A stretch of 30,134 nucleotides of DNA from JAFLUQ01 sp964442035 (GTDB taxonomy: Bacteria; Bacillota; Clostridia; UMGS1883): positions 1 through 30,134 of the forward strand of contig CAYTWZ010000010.1 in assembly GCA_964442035.1 (NCBI GenBank). The letters are read 5' to 3'. The notes under the pieces are model-generated. The model was not told the DNA's origin and ran no database searches. It worked only from the letters and a program-made list of their open reading frames with translations. Made by a program: the position numbers and the translations under genes. This document shows, piece after piece, positions 14,817 through 23,846 of the stretch (position 1 is its first letter; every line of letters starts with the position of its first letter).

Positions 14817-15992
14817 TTAATGATGAAACAGTCTTATTCCCGTAAAGGCCATTGCAATATTGTATTTATTGCAGGTCTCGATAACATTGTCGTCACGGAT
14901 GGAGCCGCCGGGCTGGGCAATATACTCTACGCCGCTCTTACGAGCGCGCTCAACGTTGTCCCCAAAGGGGAAGAAGGCGTCGCTGCCCACACAAACGCCG
15001 GTATTCTTGGCTATCCATGCAAGCTTTTCCTCTTTTGTAAACACAGGAGGCTTTTCCTTGAACAGTGTCTGCCACTTGCCCTCGGCCAGCACATCCATGT
15101 ATTCATCGGAAATATATACATCAATGGTGTTATCCCTGTCAGGGCGGCGAATACCGTCCACAAACTTGAGATTCATTACCTGAGGCGCCTGACGCAGCCA
15201 CCAGACGTCCGCCTTGTTGCCCGCAAGGCGCGTGCAGTGGATACGGCTCTGCTGGCCGGCGCCGATGCCTATAGCCTGACCGTCCTTAACGTAGCAGACG
15301 GAATTGGACTGGGTGTATTTAAGGGTGATAAGGGAAATTATCAGGTCACGCTTTTTGTCGTCCGGAATGTCCTTGTTGTCGGTCACAACATTGGCAAGAA
15401 GGTCATTGTTTATAGCAAGCTCGTTGCGTCCTTGCTCAAATGTCACTCCAAAAACCTGCTTGCGCTCGATGGGCGCGGGAGCATAGTCAGGATCAATCCG
15501 GATCACATTATATGTACCCTTGCGCTTACCCTTGAGTATATCAAGAGCCTCGTCGGTATAGCCCGGGGCAATGATTCCGTCGGAGACCTCACGGGCAAGA
15601 AGCGCGGCGGTCTGCCTGTCACACACATCGGAAAGAGCCACAAAGTCACCGTAGGAGGACATTCTGTCCGCTCCCCTGGCGGCGGCATAGGCGCTGGCAA
15701 TGGGGGAAAGCTCAAGATCGTCCACAAAATATATCTTCTTAAGGGTATCGCTGAGCTCGGTGGCAACAGCTGCCCCTGCGGGAGAAACATGCTTGAAGCT
15801 GGTGGCGGCGGGAAGTCCGGTTGCCGCCTTAAGCTCCCGCACAAGCTGCCAACCGTTGAAGGCGTCCAGCAGATTTATATAGCCGGGCTTGCCGTTGAGC
15901 ACGGTTATGGGAAGATCGCGGCCATCCTCCATAAACACCCTTGATGGCTTCTGATTGGGGTTGCAGCCGTATTTCAATTGCATTTCGTTCAT
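14817..15992 (-). CDS. purH: AICAR formyltransferase (PurH without the cyclohydrolase domain)
   Basis: This enzyme transfers a formyl group from 10-formyl-tetrahydrofolate to AICAR, giving FAICAR. The 391-residue protein corresponds only to the C-terminal transformylase part of bifunctional PurH (usually about 510-520 residues); the N-terminal MGS-like IMP cyclohydrolase domain is absent. It opens at the transformylase domain (MQLKYGCNPNQKPSRV) and carries the catalytic Lys-His pair in SFKHVSPAG (Lys67, His68). The ATG at 15992 is supported by AGAAAGGA 10 bases upstream; the frame extends further into the preceding gene but that is not the start. Ring closure is supplied by the separate purO two genes upstream. 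Confidence 0.93.
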   Translation of the reverse strand: MNEMQLKYGCNPNQKPSRVFMEDGRDLPITVLNGKPGYINLLDAFNGWQLVRELKAATGLPAATSFKHVSPAGAAVATELSDTLKKIYFVDDLELSPIASAYAAARGADRMSSYGDFVALSDVCDRQTAALLAREVSDGIIAPGYTDEALDILKGKRKGTYNVIRIDPDYAPAPIERKQVFGVTFEQGRNELAINNDLLANVVTDNKDIPDDKKRDLIISLITLKYTQSNSVCYVKDGQAIGIGAGQQSRIHCTRLAGNKADVWWLRQAPQVMNLKFVDGIRRPDRDNTIDVYISDEYMDVLAEGKWQTLFKEKPPVFTKEEKLAWIAKNTGVCVGSDAFFPFGDNVERARKSGVEYIAQPGGSIRDDNVIETCNKYNIAMAFTGIRLFHH

Positions 15993-16011
15993 TTTTAAAC
16001 AATCCTTTCTA

Positions 16012-17742
16012 TCAATAAAGAGGTTCCATACCGATCTTATCCAGCATACGTTCAAAGGACGCAAGCTGATTGGGGAAAAGCTGCTTTATGCCTATCTGGC
16101 GGTCACGATTGCCATAGCTTTGGAAATAAAGCCGTGAAAACTCGGCAAATTCCTCATAATAGTTCCGCTCGCCTGTGACCTCGTCATACTGATTGCCATA
16201 TTTGGAGATCGCAAGCATATCAGCCTCCACCGCCTGCTGCCACTTTTCACCTTGGCTCCAATGATAGGAAGCGGAGTCGGGATTCCCGTTTGCGCAAAAG
16301 TCCACACTGTGGCCAAGCTCGTGGGCAATATTGCGAGCCATGGTCTCGATCCCTGTTCCGTCCTGAACCCTGACCGTAAGCACTGAGTGGTCACAGTTGT
16401 ACGTAAAGCTACCTGAAGGCACATATACGTTTACCTGCTCCAAAAACTGCCGATATTCATAGGGGAAGCGGGCCAATGCCAAAATGGCGGTCTCGGCATT
16501 CTGAGCGCCGGTCTCGTCGTAATAGAATTTTACCGTCTGGCTGTGGCCGAAGCCCGTATATGTGACGTCCACTCTGGTATACTCTTTTTCTCCGGTGTCC
16601 CAGATATAAATGGTCTCACTTACGGGGTCAGCTTTGGTCACGTCGGCTCCGCCCCCGGGAAGTGAACCGATGCTTACGGCGGATATCTCATCGGTCTCAC
16701 CGCTGTTATATGAAGGGGGAGTTTTGGCTATCTCAAGAATACGCTCCTTCTGCTGCTGAGGAGTCAGGGAGTCCTTTTCGCTGTAAAGCGTTTCAAAGGC
16801 GGCCTCCGCCGTGTCCAGAATACTGTCGCTGTTTGTGCCGGAAGGGAAAATTTCCGCGCCCACAGAGGTGTAAATTTCAGTTATGCGCTGCTTTTCCGCA
16901 TCGCTGAGAAGCTTGTACCCATCCAAAGAGGTCATCAAGGTAAAGGGAGTTTCCCTCTGCTTTACAAGGCTGAATTCACAAGGGGCGGCGGATATGACCG
17001 CCTCGCCGTTTTCCACCGCAAGGTAGCCCCCGTCGGAATGCTCTATATAATACTTGTCACCGTGAGGGACAAGCCTCCAAAGCATAGAGCTGCCTCCAAA
17101 GCCGTAAAGTCTGCGGCCCAAGGTCTCACCGTCATAGCTGAGTCTGCGCTGTCCGCCGCTTGAAGCGTCCACAAAAGCAACAAAATCCTCCGACATATCC
17201 TTAAGCCGGAACTGCGTTCCTTGCCCGGCCACAGTAAGCTTGCCGGAGCTTATGGCAAGGCTACCCTGATCAGTCTCCAAGGTATAGTATCTTTCATATA
17301 TGCCCTCATACTCGGTTTCCGCCTCTGATGACGGGCTGTACTTAAGGACGCATTCCCCATTGACAATGTAAGGCTCCAAACTTGAGGCGCTCATTGCGAT
17401 GACCTTGACATAGTCGCCCTCCTCCGGCCTGTCGGGAACATCAATCTCCAGCCCAGCCGTACCCTGGCAGAGGGCAACCGTCTGAGACACAGTCTCAAGC
17501 TCCACAGCCTTGGCGTCAAAGCACACAAGCGTCCCGTCAGCCCTGTAATAGCCCATGGACACCACTGCTCGTTCGGGGCTTCCGACACGCTGAACAACGG
17601 CGTCAGCTGTAAGTCTACCCTCGGCGATCCGATCCTGTCCGAAGGTAACCGTCAATATTCTTGACGGAAAGGCTGCCGATGCCGGCAGGACCGAAAGCAG
17701 CAGTATTGCCAGTGCCAAAGCGGCGGTAGATTTTTTAAGCAT
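16012..17742 (-). CDS. Secreted metallopeptidase-like protein (HELGH) inside the purine operon
   Basis: A 576-residue protein with a clean signal peptide (MLKKSTAALALAILLLSVLPASA, cleavage near residue 23). Residues about 150-265 look like a beta-trefoil or RICIN-type module (repeats such as YYTLETDQGSLAIS and KYYIEHSDGGYLAVE). The C-terminal domain contains HELGH (474-478), the zinc-peptidase HExxH motif, followed about 55 residues later by YYEEFAEF, whose glutamates could be the third ligand, as in gluzincins of the anthrax lethal factor type. It is probably exported and acts outside the membrane, although no anchor or sortase signal is seen. Its start overlaps the purO stop by 8 bases, and purH follows 19 bases after it. 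Target unknown. Confidence 0.8.
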   Translation of the reverse strand: MLKKSTAALALAILLLSVLPASAAFPSRILTVTFGQDRIAEGRLTADAVVQRVGSPERAVVSMGYYRADGTLVCFDAKAVELETVSQTVALCQGTAGLEIDVPDRPEEGDYVKVIAMSASSLEPYIVNGECVLKYSPSSEAETEYEGIYERYYTLETDQGSLAISSGKLTVAGQGTQFRLKDMSEDFVAFVDASSGGQRRLSYDGETLGRRLYGFGGSSMLWRLVPHGDKYYIEHSDGGYLAVENGEAVISAAPCEFSLVKQRETPFTLMTSLDGYKLLSDAEKQRITEIYTSVGAEIFPSGTNSDSILDTAEAAFETLYSEKDSLTPQQQKERILEIAKTPPSYNSGETDEISAVSIGSLPGGGADVTKADPVSETIYIWDTGEKEYTRVDVTYTGFGHSQTVKFYYDETGAQNAETAILALARFPYEYRQFLEQVNVYVPSGSFTYNCDHSVLTVRVQDGTGIETMARNIAHELGHSVDFCANGNPDSASYHWSQGEKWQQAVEADMLAISKYGNQYDEVTGERNYYEEFAEFSRLYFQSYGNRDRQIGIKQLFPNQLASFERMLDKIGMEPLY

Positions 17743-18442
17743 TCTTGTTCACGATCCTTGTTTCGTATTCGCCTGTTTCAATATTGATAAAGCGGGTAAA
17801 CAAGGACACCTTGTTATCCTCATTAAGGCTTGTCCATATGTTGTTTGTAAATTCGTCGATATCACCGGTTATCTCTACGGTCTTAGGCTCACCCTCAAAT
17901 GAGGGAAGGGGATCGGCGTTGCCCATATAAGTGTGTATAAAATGGCCGGTTCCGTTCCGGGGGTTGTTGTATGAGAAGGTAAACCGCTGGCAGGAGGAAG
18001 GATCGCCGTCCGCACTCTTAATGATGGAAAGCGCGTAGTTATACTCCCAGTCCACCTTCATTATGCCGCTTATCCTTGGCGTGTAATTGGGAGCGTCAGG
18101 CTCAAATTCACGGGTTCGAAGAGCCTGCTCAAAGGTAAACTGCTTATTCATAAGCTTGTAGATGGTATCAGTCTGATCGCCGTTTGTGACAATGGTCTTG
18201 TTCCCAAGGACCCGTACAGGAGCATAGATTATCAGGCTTGGATCCTGAAGCTTGGAGGGGTCAAAGGCCTGTGTGCGTATGCCCTGTCCGTCCTCAACAA
18301 AAACACGGTTGCGGCTGTTCTGGCTGCGCCCCATAATGAAATATGCGGTAACCGCATACTTGCCGTCAGCGCTTTTACCGATCACAATACCCCGTCCGGG
18401 ATAGGAATTGGATCTCAAATCATTATAAAGGTTGATTTTCAT
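17735..18442 (-). CDS. purO: IMP cyclohydrolase, PurO type
   Basis: PurO closes FAICAR to inosine monophosphate, the last step of IMP synthesis. The 235-residue protein resembles the archaeal-type IMP_cyclohyd family also found in Clostridia, with the N-terminal stretch SYPGRGIVIGKS, then YFIMGRSQNSRNR and TNGDQTDTIY. This fold is unrelated to the cyclohydrolase domain of PurH. It is preceded by AGGAGG 8-9 bases before the ATG, follows purN by 23 bases and overlaps the secreted-protein gene by 8 bases. Together with the truncated-type purH it replaces the bifunctional enzyme. Recognition is from memory of the family, not a search. Confidence 0.9.
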   Translation of the reverse strand: MKINLYNDLRSNSYPGRGIVIGKSADGKYAVTAYFIMGRSQNSRNRVFVEDGQGIRTQAFDPSKLQDPSLIIYAPVRVLGNKTIVTNGDQTDTIYKLMNKQFTFEQALRTREFEPDAPNYTPRISGIMKVDWEYNYALSIIKSADGDPSSCQRFTFSYNNPRNGTGHFIHTYMGNADPLPSFEGEPKTVEITGDIDEFTNNIWTSLNEDNKVSLFTRFINIETGEYETRIVNKNA

Positions 18443-18465
18443 AGTGTATTACCTCCTATAAAATT

Positions 18466-19053
18466 TTACACCTCGCCGGCACACACCATTTCCACCGCGG
18501 CGGGAAGTATCTGCCATTCGGCTTCTTCCATTACACGGCGCTGAAGTGTTTCGGGGGTGTCGCCGTCTTTTACATACACGGCCTTCTGCATTATGATCCT
18601 GCCGCCGTCAACTACCTCGTTGACAAAGTGAACTGTAGCCCCTGTCACTTTGACCCCATAATTGAGGGCGGCCTCGTGTACTTTAAGGCCGTAAAAGCCG
18701 TCGCCGCAAAAGGATGGGATAAGCGACGGGTGGATATTGATAATGCGGTTTTTGTATTCCTGAAGGAATTCGCCGCCCAAAATTGCCAGAAAGCCCGCCA
18801 GCACCACAAGGTCAATGCTATGGGCCTTCATAAAATCCGTCAAGGCACGGTTAAAACCTTCGCCGTACTCCTTGCGGGAAATCACGGCTGTTTCGATACC
18901 GGCGGCCTTTGCCCTTTCAAGGGCGTACACCCCCGCCTTGTTCGACACAACGACAGTGATCCTGCCGCTTTTTATAATTCCGCTGTTCTGAGCGTCGATC
19001 AGCGCCTGAAGGTTGGTTCCCCCTCCGCTCACAAGAACCGCTATGTTTTTCAT
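18466..19053 (-). CDS. purN: Phosphoribosylglycinamide formyltransferase
   Basis: PurN converts GAR to formyl-GAR with 10-formyl-tetrahydrofolate (third pathway step). The 195-residue protein has the GGGTNLQALIDA phosphate-binding loop at residues 10-21, the catalytic NIHPSLIPSF region, GVKVTGATVHFV, and VDGGRII with the catalytic aspartate. Length is normal for the single-domain form. It begins 15 bases after purM. Confidence 0.97.
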   Translation of the reverse strand: MKNIAVLVSGGGTNLQALIDAQNSGIIKSGRITVVVSNKAGVYALERAKAAGIETAVISRKEYGEGFNRALTDFMKAHSIDLVVLAGFLAILGGEFLQEYKNRIINIHPSLIPSFCGDGFYGLKVHEAALNYGVKVTGATVHFVNEVVDGGRIIMQKAVYVKDGDTPETLQRRVMEEAEWQILPAAVEMVCAGEV

Positions 19054-19068
19054 TGGTCATTCCTCCGT

Positions 19069-20103
19069 TTATACCAGCTCAACGCCCTTTTCGCCCTCTG
19101 CTATTTCGCCCACAATATATGCCTTTTCGCCATTTTCCTCCAAAACCCTGACGGCCTTTTCTGCTTGGGCGGCGGGAACCGCCGCGATCATGCCAATACC
19201 CATGTTGAAGGTATTGAACATATCCCTCTCCGAAATATTGCCGGTCTCCTGAATGAGCTTGAATATGGGAAGAACCTCAAAGCTGCCCTTACGGACAACG
19301 GCCTTGACCCCATTTCGGAGCATACGGGGAATGTTTTCGTAAAAGCCACCGCCTGTGATGTGGGATATGGCCTTTACATCGCACCGGTCGATCAGGGCAA
19401 GGGCGGGTTTTACGTATATTCTTGTGGGAGTGAGTAGAGTCTCAAGGATGCCGGCTCCCAGCTTTTCGTTATATTTTTTCAGTTTATCGGCATTTTCCTC
19501 GGTGATATCAAAAACCTTGCGCACAAGGGAAAAGCCGTTGGAATGTACGCCGCTGGATGCAATGCCGATTAGGGCGTCCCCCGGCTGAAGGCGACTTGAA
19601 TCAATTATTTTTTTCTTATCCACAATGCCAACGGTAAAGCCCGCCAGATCATAATCGTCCTCAGGCATAAGGCCGGGGTGCTCCGCTGTTTCGCCGCCGA
19701 TAAGGGCACAGCCGCTTTTTACGCAGCCGTCAGCCACGCCTTTGACAATTGCCGCCACCTTTTCGGGGTAGTTTTTTCCTATTGCGATGTAGTCCAGGAA
19801 AAACATGGGCTTTGCTCCGCTGCAAACCACGTCGTTGACGCACATAGCCACGCAGTCCTGACCCACGGTGTCATGCTTGTCAAGTAGGAAGGCGATCTTG
19901 AGCTTGGTGCCAACTCCGTCGGTGCCGCTTACAAGCACAGGCTCCTCATATTCGCTTTTGTCAAGAGCAAACAGGCCGCCGAAGCCTCCGATGTCACCCA
20001 CGACCCCTTTTATAAAGGTCTTTTTTACGTCCGCCTTCATCAGGCGGACAGCCTCGTAACCGGCCTCCACGTCAACGCCGGCGTTTTTGTATGCTTGGCT
20101 CAT
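19069..20103 (-). CDS. purM: Phosphoribosylformylglycinamidine cyclo-ligase (AIR synthetase)
   Basis: PurM closes the imidazole ring of AIR using ATP. The 344-residue protein starts MSQAYKNAGVDVEAGYEAV, the typical family opening, followed by GGFGGLFALD, the VSGTDGVGTKLKIAF motif, the CVNDVVCSGAKP motif and GGETAEHPG, which bind nucleotide. The frame is open to 20163, but the ATG at 20103 matches family length and lies beyond the purF stop by 23 bases with a GAAAGGAA site upstream. Confidence 0.97.
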   Translation of the reverse strand: MSQAYKNAGVDVEAGYEAVRLMKADVKKTFIKGVVGDIGGFGGLFALDKSEYEEPVLVSGTDGVGTKLKIAFLLDKHDTVGQDCVAMCVNDVVCSGAKPMFFLDYIAIGKNYPEKVAAIVKGVADGCVKSGCALIGGETAEHPGLMPEDDYDLAGFTVGIVDKKKIIDSSRLQPGDALIGIASSGVHSNGFSLVRKVFDITEENADKLKKYNEKLGAGILETLLTPTRIYVKPALALIDRCDVKAISHITGGGFYENIPRMLRNGVKAVVRKGSFEVLPIFKLIQETGNISERDMFNTFNMGIGMIAAVPAAQAEKAVRVLEENGEKAYIVGEIAEGEKGVELV

Positions 20104-20126
20104 ATGTATATTTTTTCCTTTCGTCA

Positions 20127-21509
20127 TTAAAATATGTCCATGGGATACTCGCCGCTGAAGCATGCGTCACAGTAGCCGTCAAGGGACGGCACAATACGCT
20201 TAAGATCCTCCACTTCCAAATATCCCAGCGAGTCCGCTCCGATCCTGCGGCGTAGCTGCTCACAGGTAAGATTGTTGGCCGCAAGTTCATGCTTGTTGGG
20301 AATGTCGGCTCCAAAAAAGCAAGGCCACAAAAACGGCGGCGACGCTACACGCATATGCACCTGAGTGGCCCCCGCTTCCTTAAGCAGCTTGATAAGTCCG
20401 GCGCTGGTAGTTCCACGGACAATGCTGTCATCCACAAGCACCACACGCTTGCCGCTTACGCAGGACTCAAGGGCTGAAAGCTTTATTTCTACATTCCGTT
20501 TCCTGTTTTCGGCTCCGGCCTGTATAAAAGTGCGTCCCACGTAACGGTTTTTTACTATTCCGATGCCGTAGGGTATGCCCGACGCCTCGGAATAGCCCAC
20601 GGCGGAACAAAGCCCACTGTCCGGCACGCCGACAACGATGTCGGCTTCCACTCCGGTCTCACGTCCCAGTATGGCCCCGGCCTCACGGCGAGTCTCATAT
20701 ACATTTTGTCCGTCAATGGTGCTGTCAGATCGGGCAAAGTAAATATATTCAAATATACAAGGCTTGTGGCTGCGCTTTCCCACATGATCCTTCCTTGAGC
20801 TGATACCGTCCTCACTGAGTATAATAATCTCCCCTGGCTCCACGTCCCGTATAAATTCGGCGCCAACAGCCTTAAGCGCCACGCTTTCGCTGGCAATAGC
20901 ATAGGCCTCCCCTATTTTGCCTATGCAAAGAGGCCGTATGCCGTAGGGGTCACGGGCGGCAATGAGCTTGCGGGGCGTCATGACCAAGAGGGCATAGGAT
21001 CCTATCAGCTTATCCATGACCTCGGAAAGGGCGTTTTCAATAGTTCCGCCGGTAATTCTGGCCCATGACAAAAGATAGGTGATAATCTCCGCATCAGTGT
21101 CCGTCCTTGGGAACGCGCCATTCTGAGCAAGCTCGTTGATAAGCTTTTTGTGATTTGCAAGTCCGCCGTTGTTGGCAAGGGCAAAGTAGCCCTTGTAATA
21201 CTTGGTCAAAAAGGGTTGGATACTCTCTTCCTCGTCGTCCTCGGCGGGGATAAAGCTCACATGGCCTATGGACATATATCCCTTAAGGGAGGCAAGCTCC
21301 TTTTCGTTAAAAACCTCGGGAACAAGACCGGATCCCTTCCTGCTGTGGAAATCCTCCCCGTCAAACGCGACGATGCCACAGCCCTCCTGTCCACGGTGCT
21401 GGAGAGCGTATAACGCGTAATACACAAGACTGGTGCAGTCCAGAGTGTGGGTCTTATCATAAATTCCGAACACACCGCATTCCTCGCGGGGCTTTTCCTG
21501 TGTACACAT
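20127..21509 (-). CDS. purF: Amidophosphoribosyltransferase (glutamine PRPP amidotransferase)
   Basis: PurF commits PRPP to purine synthesis by making phosphoribosylamine. The 460-residue protein is the Bacillus-type enzyme: a 10-residue propeptide (MCTQEKPREE) precedes the catalytic Cys11 (CGVFGIY), and cysteines matching the four ligands of the structural 4Fe-4S cluster are present (SHKPCIF, FLWPCFF and the C-terminal CDAC pair). The PRPP loop is VLVDDSIVRGTTS. It starts 2 bases after the purE stop; the nearest GGAGG is 13 bases upstream, rather far. Feedback inhibition by purine nucleotides is known for the family. Confidence 0.98.
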   Translation of the reverse strand: MCTQEKPREECGVFGIYDKTHTLDCTSLVYYALYALQHRGQEGCGIVAFDGEDFHSRKGSGLVPEVFNEKELASLKGYMSIGHVSFIPAEDDEEESIQPFLTKYYKGYFALANNGGLANHKKLINELAQNGAFPRTDTDAEIITYLLSWARITGGTIENALSEVMDKLIGSYALLVMTPRKLIAARDPYGIRPLCIGKIGEAYAIASESVALKAVGAEFIRDVEPGEIIILSEDGISSRKDHVGKRSHKPCIFEYIYFARSDSTIDGQNVYETRREAGAILGRETGVEADIVVGVPDSGLCSAVGYSEASGIPYGIGIVKNRYVGRTFIQAGAENRKRNVEIKLSALESCVSGKRVVLVDDSIVRGTTSAGLIKLLKEAGATQVHMRVASPPFLWPCFFGADIPNKHELAANNLTCEQLRRRIGADSLGYLEVEDLKRIVPSLDGYCDACFSGEYPMDIF

Positions 21510-21511
21510 GG

Positions 21512-22012
21512 CTATTCGATTTCCTCCGCTCTTTTGGCTATTTTGGAGTCCTTTTCCATTATAGCCCTATTCATTGCTTCCTTGTGCTCCTTAAGTCTGC
21601 GCTTTACGTCTGGGTTAGTGGGAGCAATTATCTGTGCTGCCAAAATAGCCGCGTTTTCGCTGCCGTTGACAGCGACGGTGGCTACCGGAATGCCCGAAGG
21701 CATTTGTACTACGCTGAGCAAGCTGTCAAGCCCGTCCATAAGGCTGGACTTGATAGGAATACCAATCACCGGAAGCGTAGTAAACGCCGCCAACACACCC
21801 GCCAGATGTGCTGCCTTACCGGCGGCGGCAATGATCACGTCAATACCGTTTTCCTCGGCCTTTGCCGCAAACTCGTGAGCTAGAGCGGGACTGCGGTGAG
21901 CGGATATAACTCTGACCTCAACTTCAATTCCGAATTTTTTAAGGGTTTTTATGCAAGGCACGAGAGCGTCAAAATCGCTGTCGCTGCCCATAACAAGAGC
22001 CACCTTTGACAT
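21512..22012 (-). CDS. purE: N5-carboxyaminoimidazole ribonucleotide mutase
   Basis: PurE carries out the carboxylation step that forms CAIR. The 166-residue protein has the GSDSDFD nucleotide loop, the SAHRSP catalytic motif and AAGKAAHLAGVLAA, consistent with the bacterial class I type, which normally works with PurK; purK is not in this window. The start at 22012 has AAAGGATGAG just upstream and matches family length; the frame is open 48 bases further into glmS. The gap to glmS is 22 bases. Confidence 0.95.
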   Translation of the reverse strand: MSKVALVMGSDSDFDALVPCIKTLKKFGIEVEVRVISAHRSPALAHEFAAKAEENGIDVIIAAAGKAAHLAGVLAAFTTLPVIGIPIKSSLMDGLDSLLSVVQMPSGIPVATVAVNGSENAAILAAQIIAPTNPDVKRRLKEHKEAMNRAIMEKDSKIAKRAEEIE

Positions 22013-22034
22013 TTGTCTCATCCTTTCGCTGATT

Positions 22035-23825
22035 TTATTCAACCGTAACCGACTTTGCAAGGTTGCGGGGTTTGTCTATATCACAGCCCCGGTGCAGCGC
22101 CGTATAATACGCGAGGTACTGTGCCGGGACAACCGAAACAAGTGGAGTGAGTATTTCGTTTACATCGCCGATAACGATCTGGTCACTGCGGGATGAAATT
22201 CCCTTAGATGCGATCTTGATGACCTTTGCGCCTCTGGCTCGGACCTCCTTTACGTTGCCGCGGGTGTTAAGATGAGTGTTGGACTGGGTAATGATTGCCA
22301 CAACAGGGGTGTCATCCTCGATAAGGGCGATGGTACCATGCTTAAGCTCACCGGCCGCAAAGCCCTCTGTCTGGACATATGAGATTTCCTTAAGCTTAAG
22401 AGCCGCCTCAAGGCATACGCAGTAGTCAATGCCACGACCTATATAGAAGCAGTTGCGGGAAGGCGCGATATATTCTTCCGCAAGTCTTTCGTACAGCCTT
22501 TTATCTCCAATAAGGCTTTCGATGGTGTTTGCTACAAGGGCAAGCTCGTACTTAAGGTCGATATTTATCCTGTTGTTCACGGCGGTGGCAAGTATAGCCA
22601 TGACAGCCACCTGCGCTGTATACGCCTTTGTTGACGCAACCGCTATCTCCGGCCCGGCGTAAAGCAGGAGCGTATGATCCGCTTCACGATCCAGAGTGGA
22701 GCCCTTTACGTTGGTGATGGTCAACGCCTTGTAGCCCATCTCCTTGATCTTCACAAGCACTGTCCGGCTGTCGGCTGTTTCGCCGCTTTGAGAAATGAAT
22801 ATGAACAACGGGTTTGGGGTGAGAAGGGGCATATTATACACAAACTCGCTTGCGATATAACTTTCGGCGGGCTTGCCGGATATTTTTTCAAAGAACTGGC
22901 TGCCCACTATTCCGGCGTGATAGCTGGTACCGCAGGCTATGATATATATCTTGTCGCAGGCGCGCACATCATTAAGTATGCTCTCATCAACGGTTAGCTC
23001 ACCGTTTTCGTCCTGATACTGCTGGATTATCCGGCGGATAACAAGGGGTTGCTCCTCTATCTCCTTGAGCATATAGTGGGGATATGTGCCCTTTGATACA
23101 TCCGAAAGATCCAACTCGGCCTTGTAGGGCTCACGCTCCACCAGTTTGGAATAACTGGTATATATCTGTACGCTGTCCCTTGTAACCACGGCAAATTCCT
23201 TGTCGTGTATCTCATAAAACATGTTGGTGTGCGCAATCATAGCCATGGCATCGGAGCCTATCATATTGAAGCCCTCGCCCTTTCCGATCAGGAGAGGGGA
23301 CTTGTTTTTCACTGCATAAATATGGTTTTCGTCCCGTCGGTCAATTATGGCCAGAGCATAGCTGCCCTCCACAATGTCGATGATGTGCATTATGGCCACC
23401 TCAACGTTTTCGCCCTCGGACGTAAATTTCTCCAGCAGACGCACGATGACCTCGGTATCGGTCTCGCTTACAAAATCCACATCTCTCAGGTAGTCCCGGC
23501 GAAGCTGGGCCTCGTTTTCAATAATGCCGTTGTGAACGATGGAAAAATTTGCACTGGAATGGGGGTGAGCGTTTACCTCATTGGGCTTGCCGTGAGTTGC
23601 CCAGCGAGTGTGACCTATGCCAAGGCAGCCTTCAATAGATCTGCCGTCATCGGTCTTTTTGCAGAGATTTGCAAGCTTGCCAACAGCCTTTTCGATTCTG
23701 ATCTCTCCGTTGTTATACACTGCCAACCCCGCAGAATCATAGCCGCGGTATTCCAGCTTGGACAATCCTTCCAGCAAAATAGGAGCAGCCTGCTCTGTGC
23801 CGATGTAGCCAACTATACCACACAT
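22035..23825 (-). CDS. glmS: Glutamine-fructose-6-phosphate aminotransferase
   Basis: GlmS makes glucosamine-6-phosphate, the precursor of cell-wall amino sugars. The 596-residue protein begins with catalytic Cys2 (MCGIVGYIG) of an N-terminal nucleophile glutaminase domain, followed by two SIS sugar-isomerase domains (ACGTSYHAG, SQSGETADS, and STKAYTAQ) and ends in the conserved KPRNLAKSVTVE tail. It is the first gene of the purine operon. The upstream region is too short and contains no glmS ribozyme, so the usual feedback by glucosamine-6-phosphate through that RNA is absent here. GGAGG is 9 bases before the ATG. Confidence 0.97.
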   Translation of the reverse strand: MCGIVGYIGTEQAAPILLEGLSKLEYRGYDSAGLAVYNNGEIRIEKAVGKLANLCKKTDDGRSIEGCLGIGHTRWATHGKPNEVNAHPHSSANFSIVHNGIIENEAQLRRDYLRDVDFVSETDTEVIVRLLEKFTSEGENVEVAIMHIIDIVEGSYALAIIDRRDENHIYAVKNKSPLLIGKGEGFNMIGSDAMAMIAHTNMFYEIHDKEFAVVTRDSVQIYTSYSKLVEREPYKAELDLSDVSKGTYPHYMLKEIEEQPLVIRRIIQQYQDENGELTVDESILNDVRACDKIYIIACGTSYHAGIVGSQFFEKISGKPAESYIASEFVYNMPLLTPNPLFIFISQSGETADSRTVLVKIKEMGYKALTITNVKGSTLDREADHTLLLYAGPEIAVASTKAYTAQVAVMAILATAVNNRINIDLKYELALVANTIESLIGDKRLYERLAEEYIAPSRNCFYIGRGIDYCVCLEAALKLKEISYVQTEGFAAGELKHGTIALIEDDTPVVAIITQSNTHLNTRGNVKEVRARGAKVIKIASKGISSRSDQIVIGDVNEILTPLVSVVPAQYLAYYTALHRGCDIDKPRNLAKSVTVE

Positions 23826-23846
23826 AATTACATACCTCCGTTTTCC

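Noticed and set aside
14820..15944. 374-codon plus-strand frame opposite purH
   Set aside because: It mirrors the purH codons and has no recognisable protein features; purH is the supported gene.
18108..18122. GGTTCGAA resembling a tRNA T-loop
   Set aside because: It lies inside the purO coding frame, with no cloverleaf arms around it.
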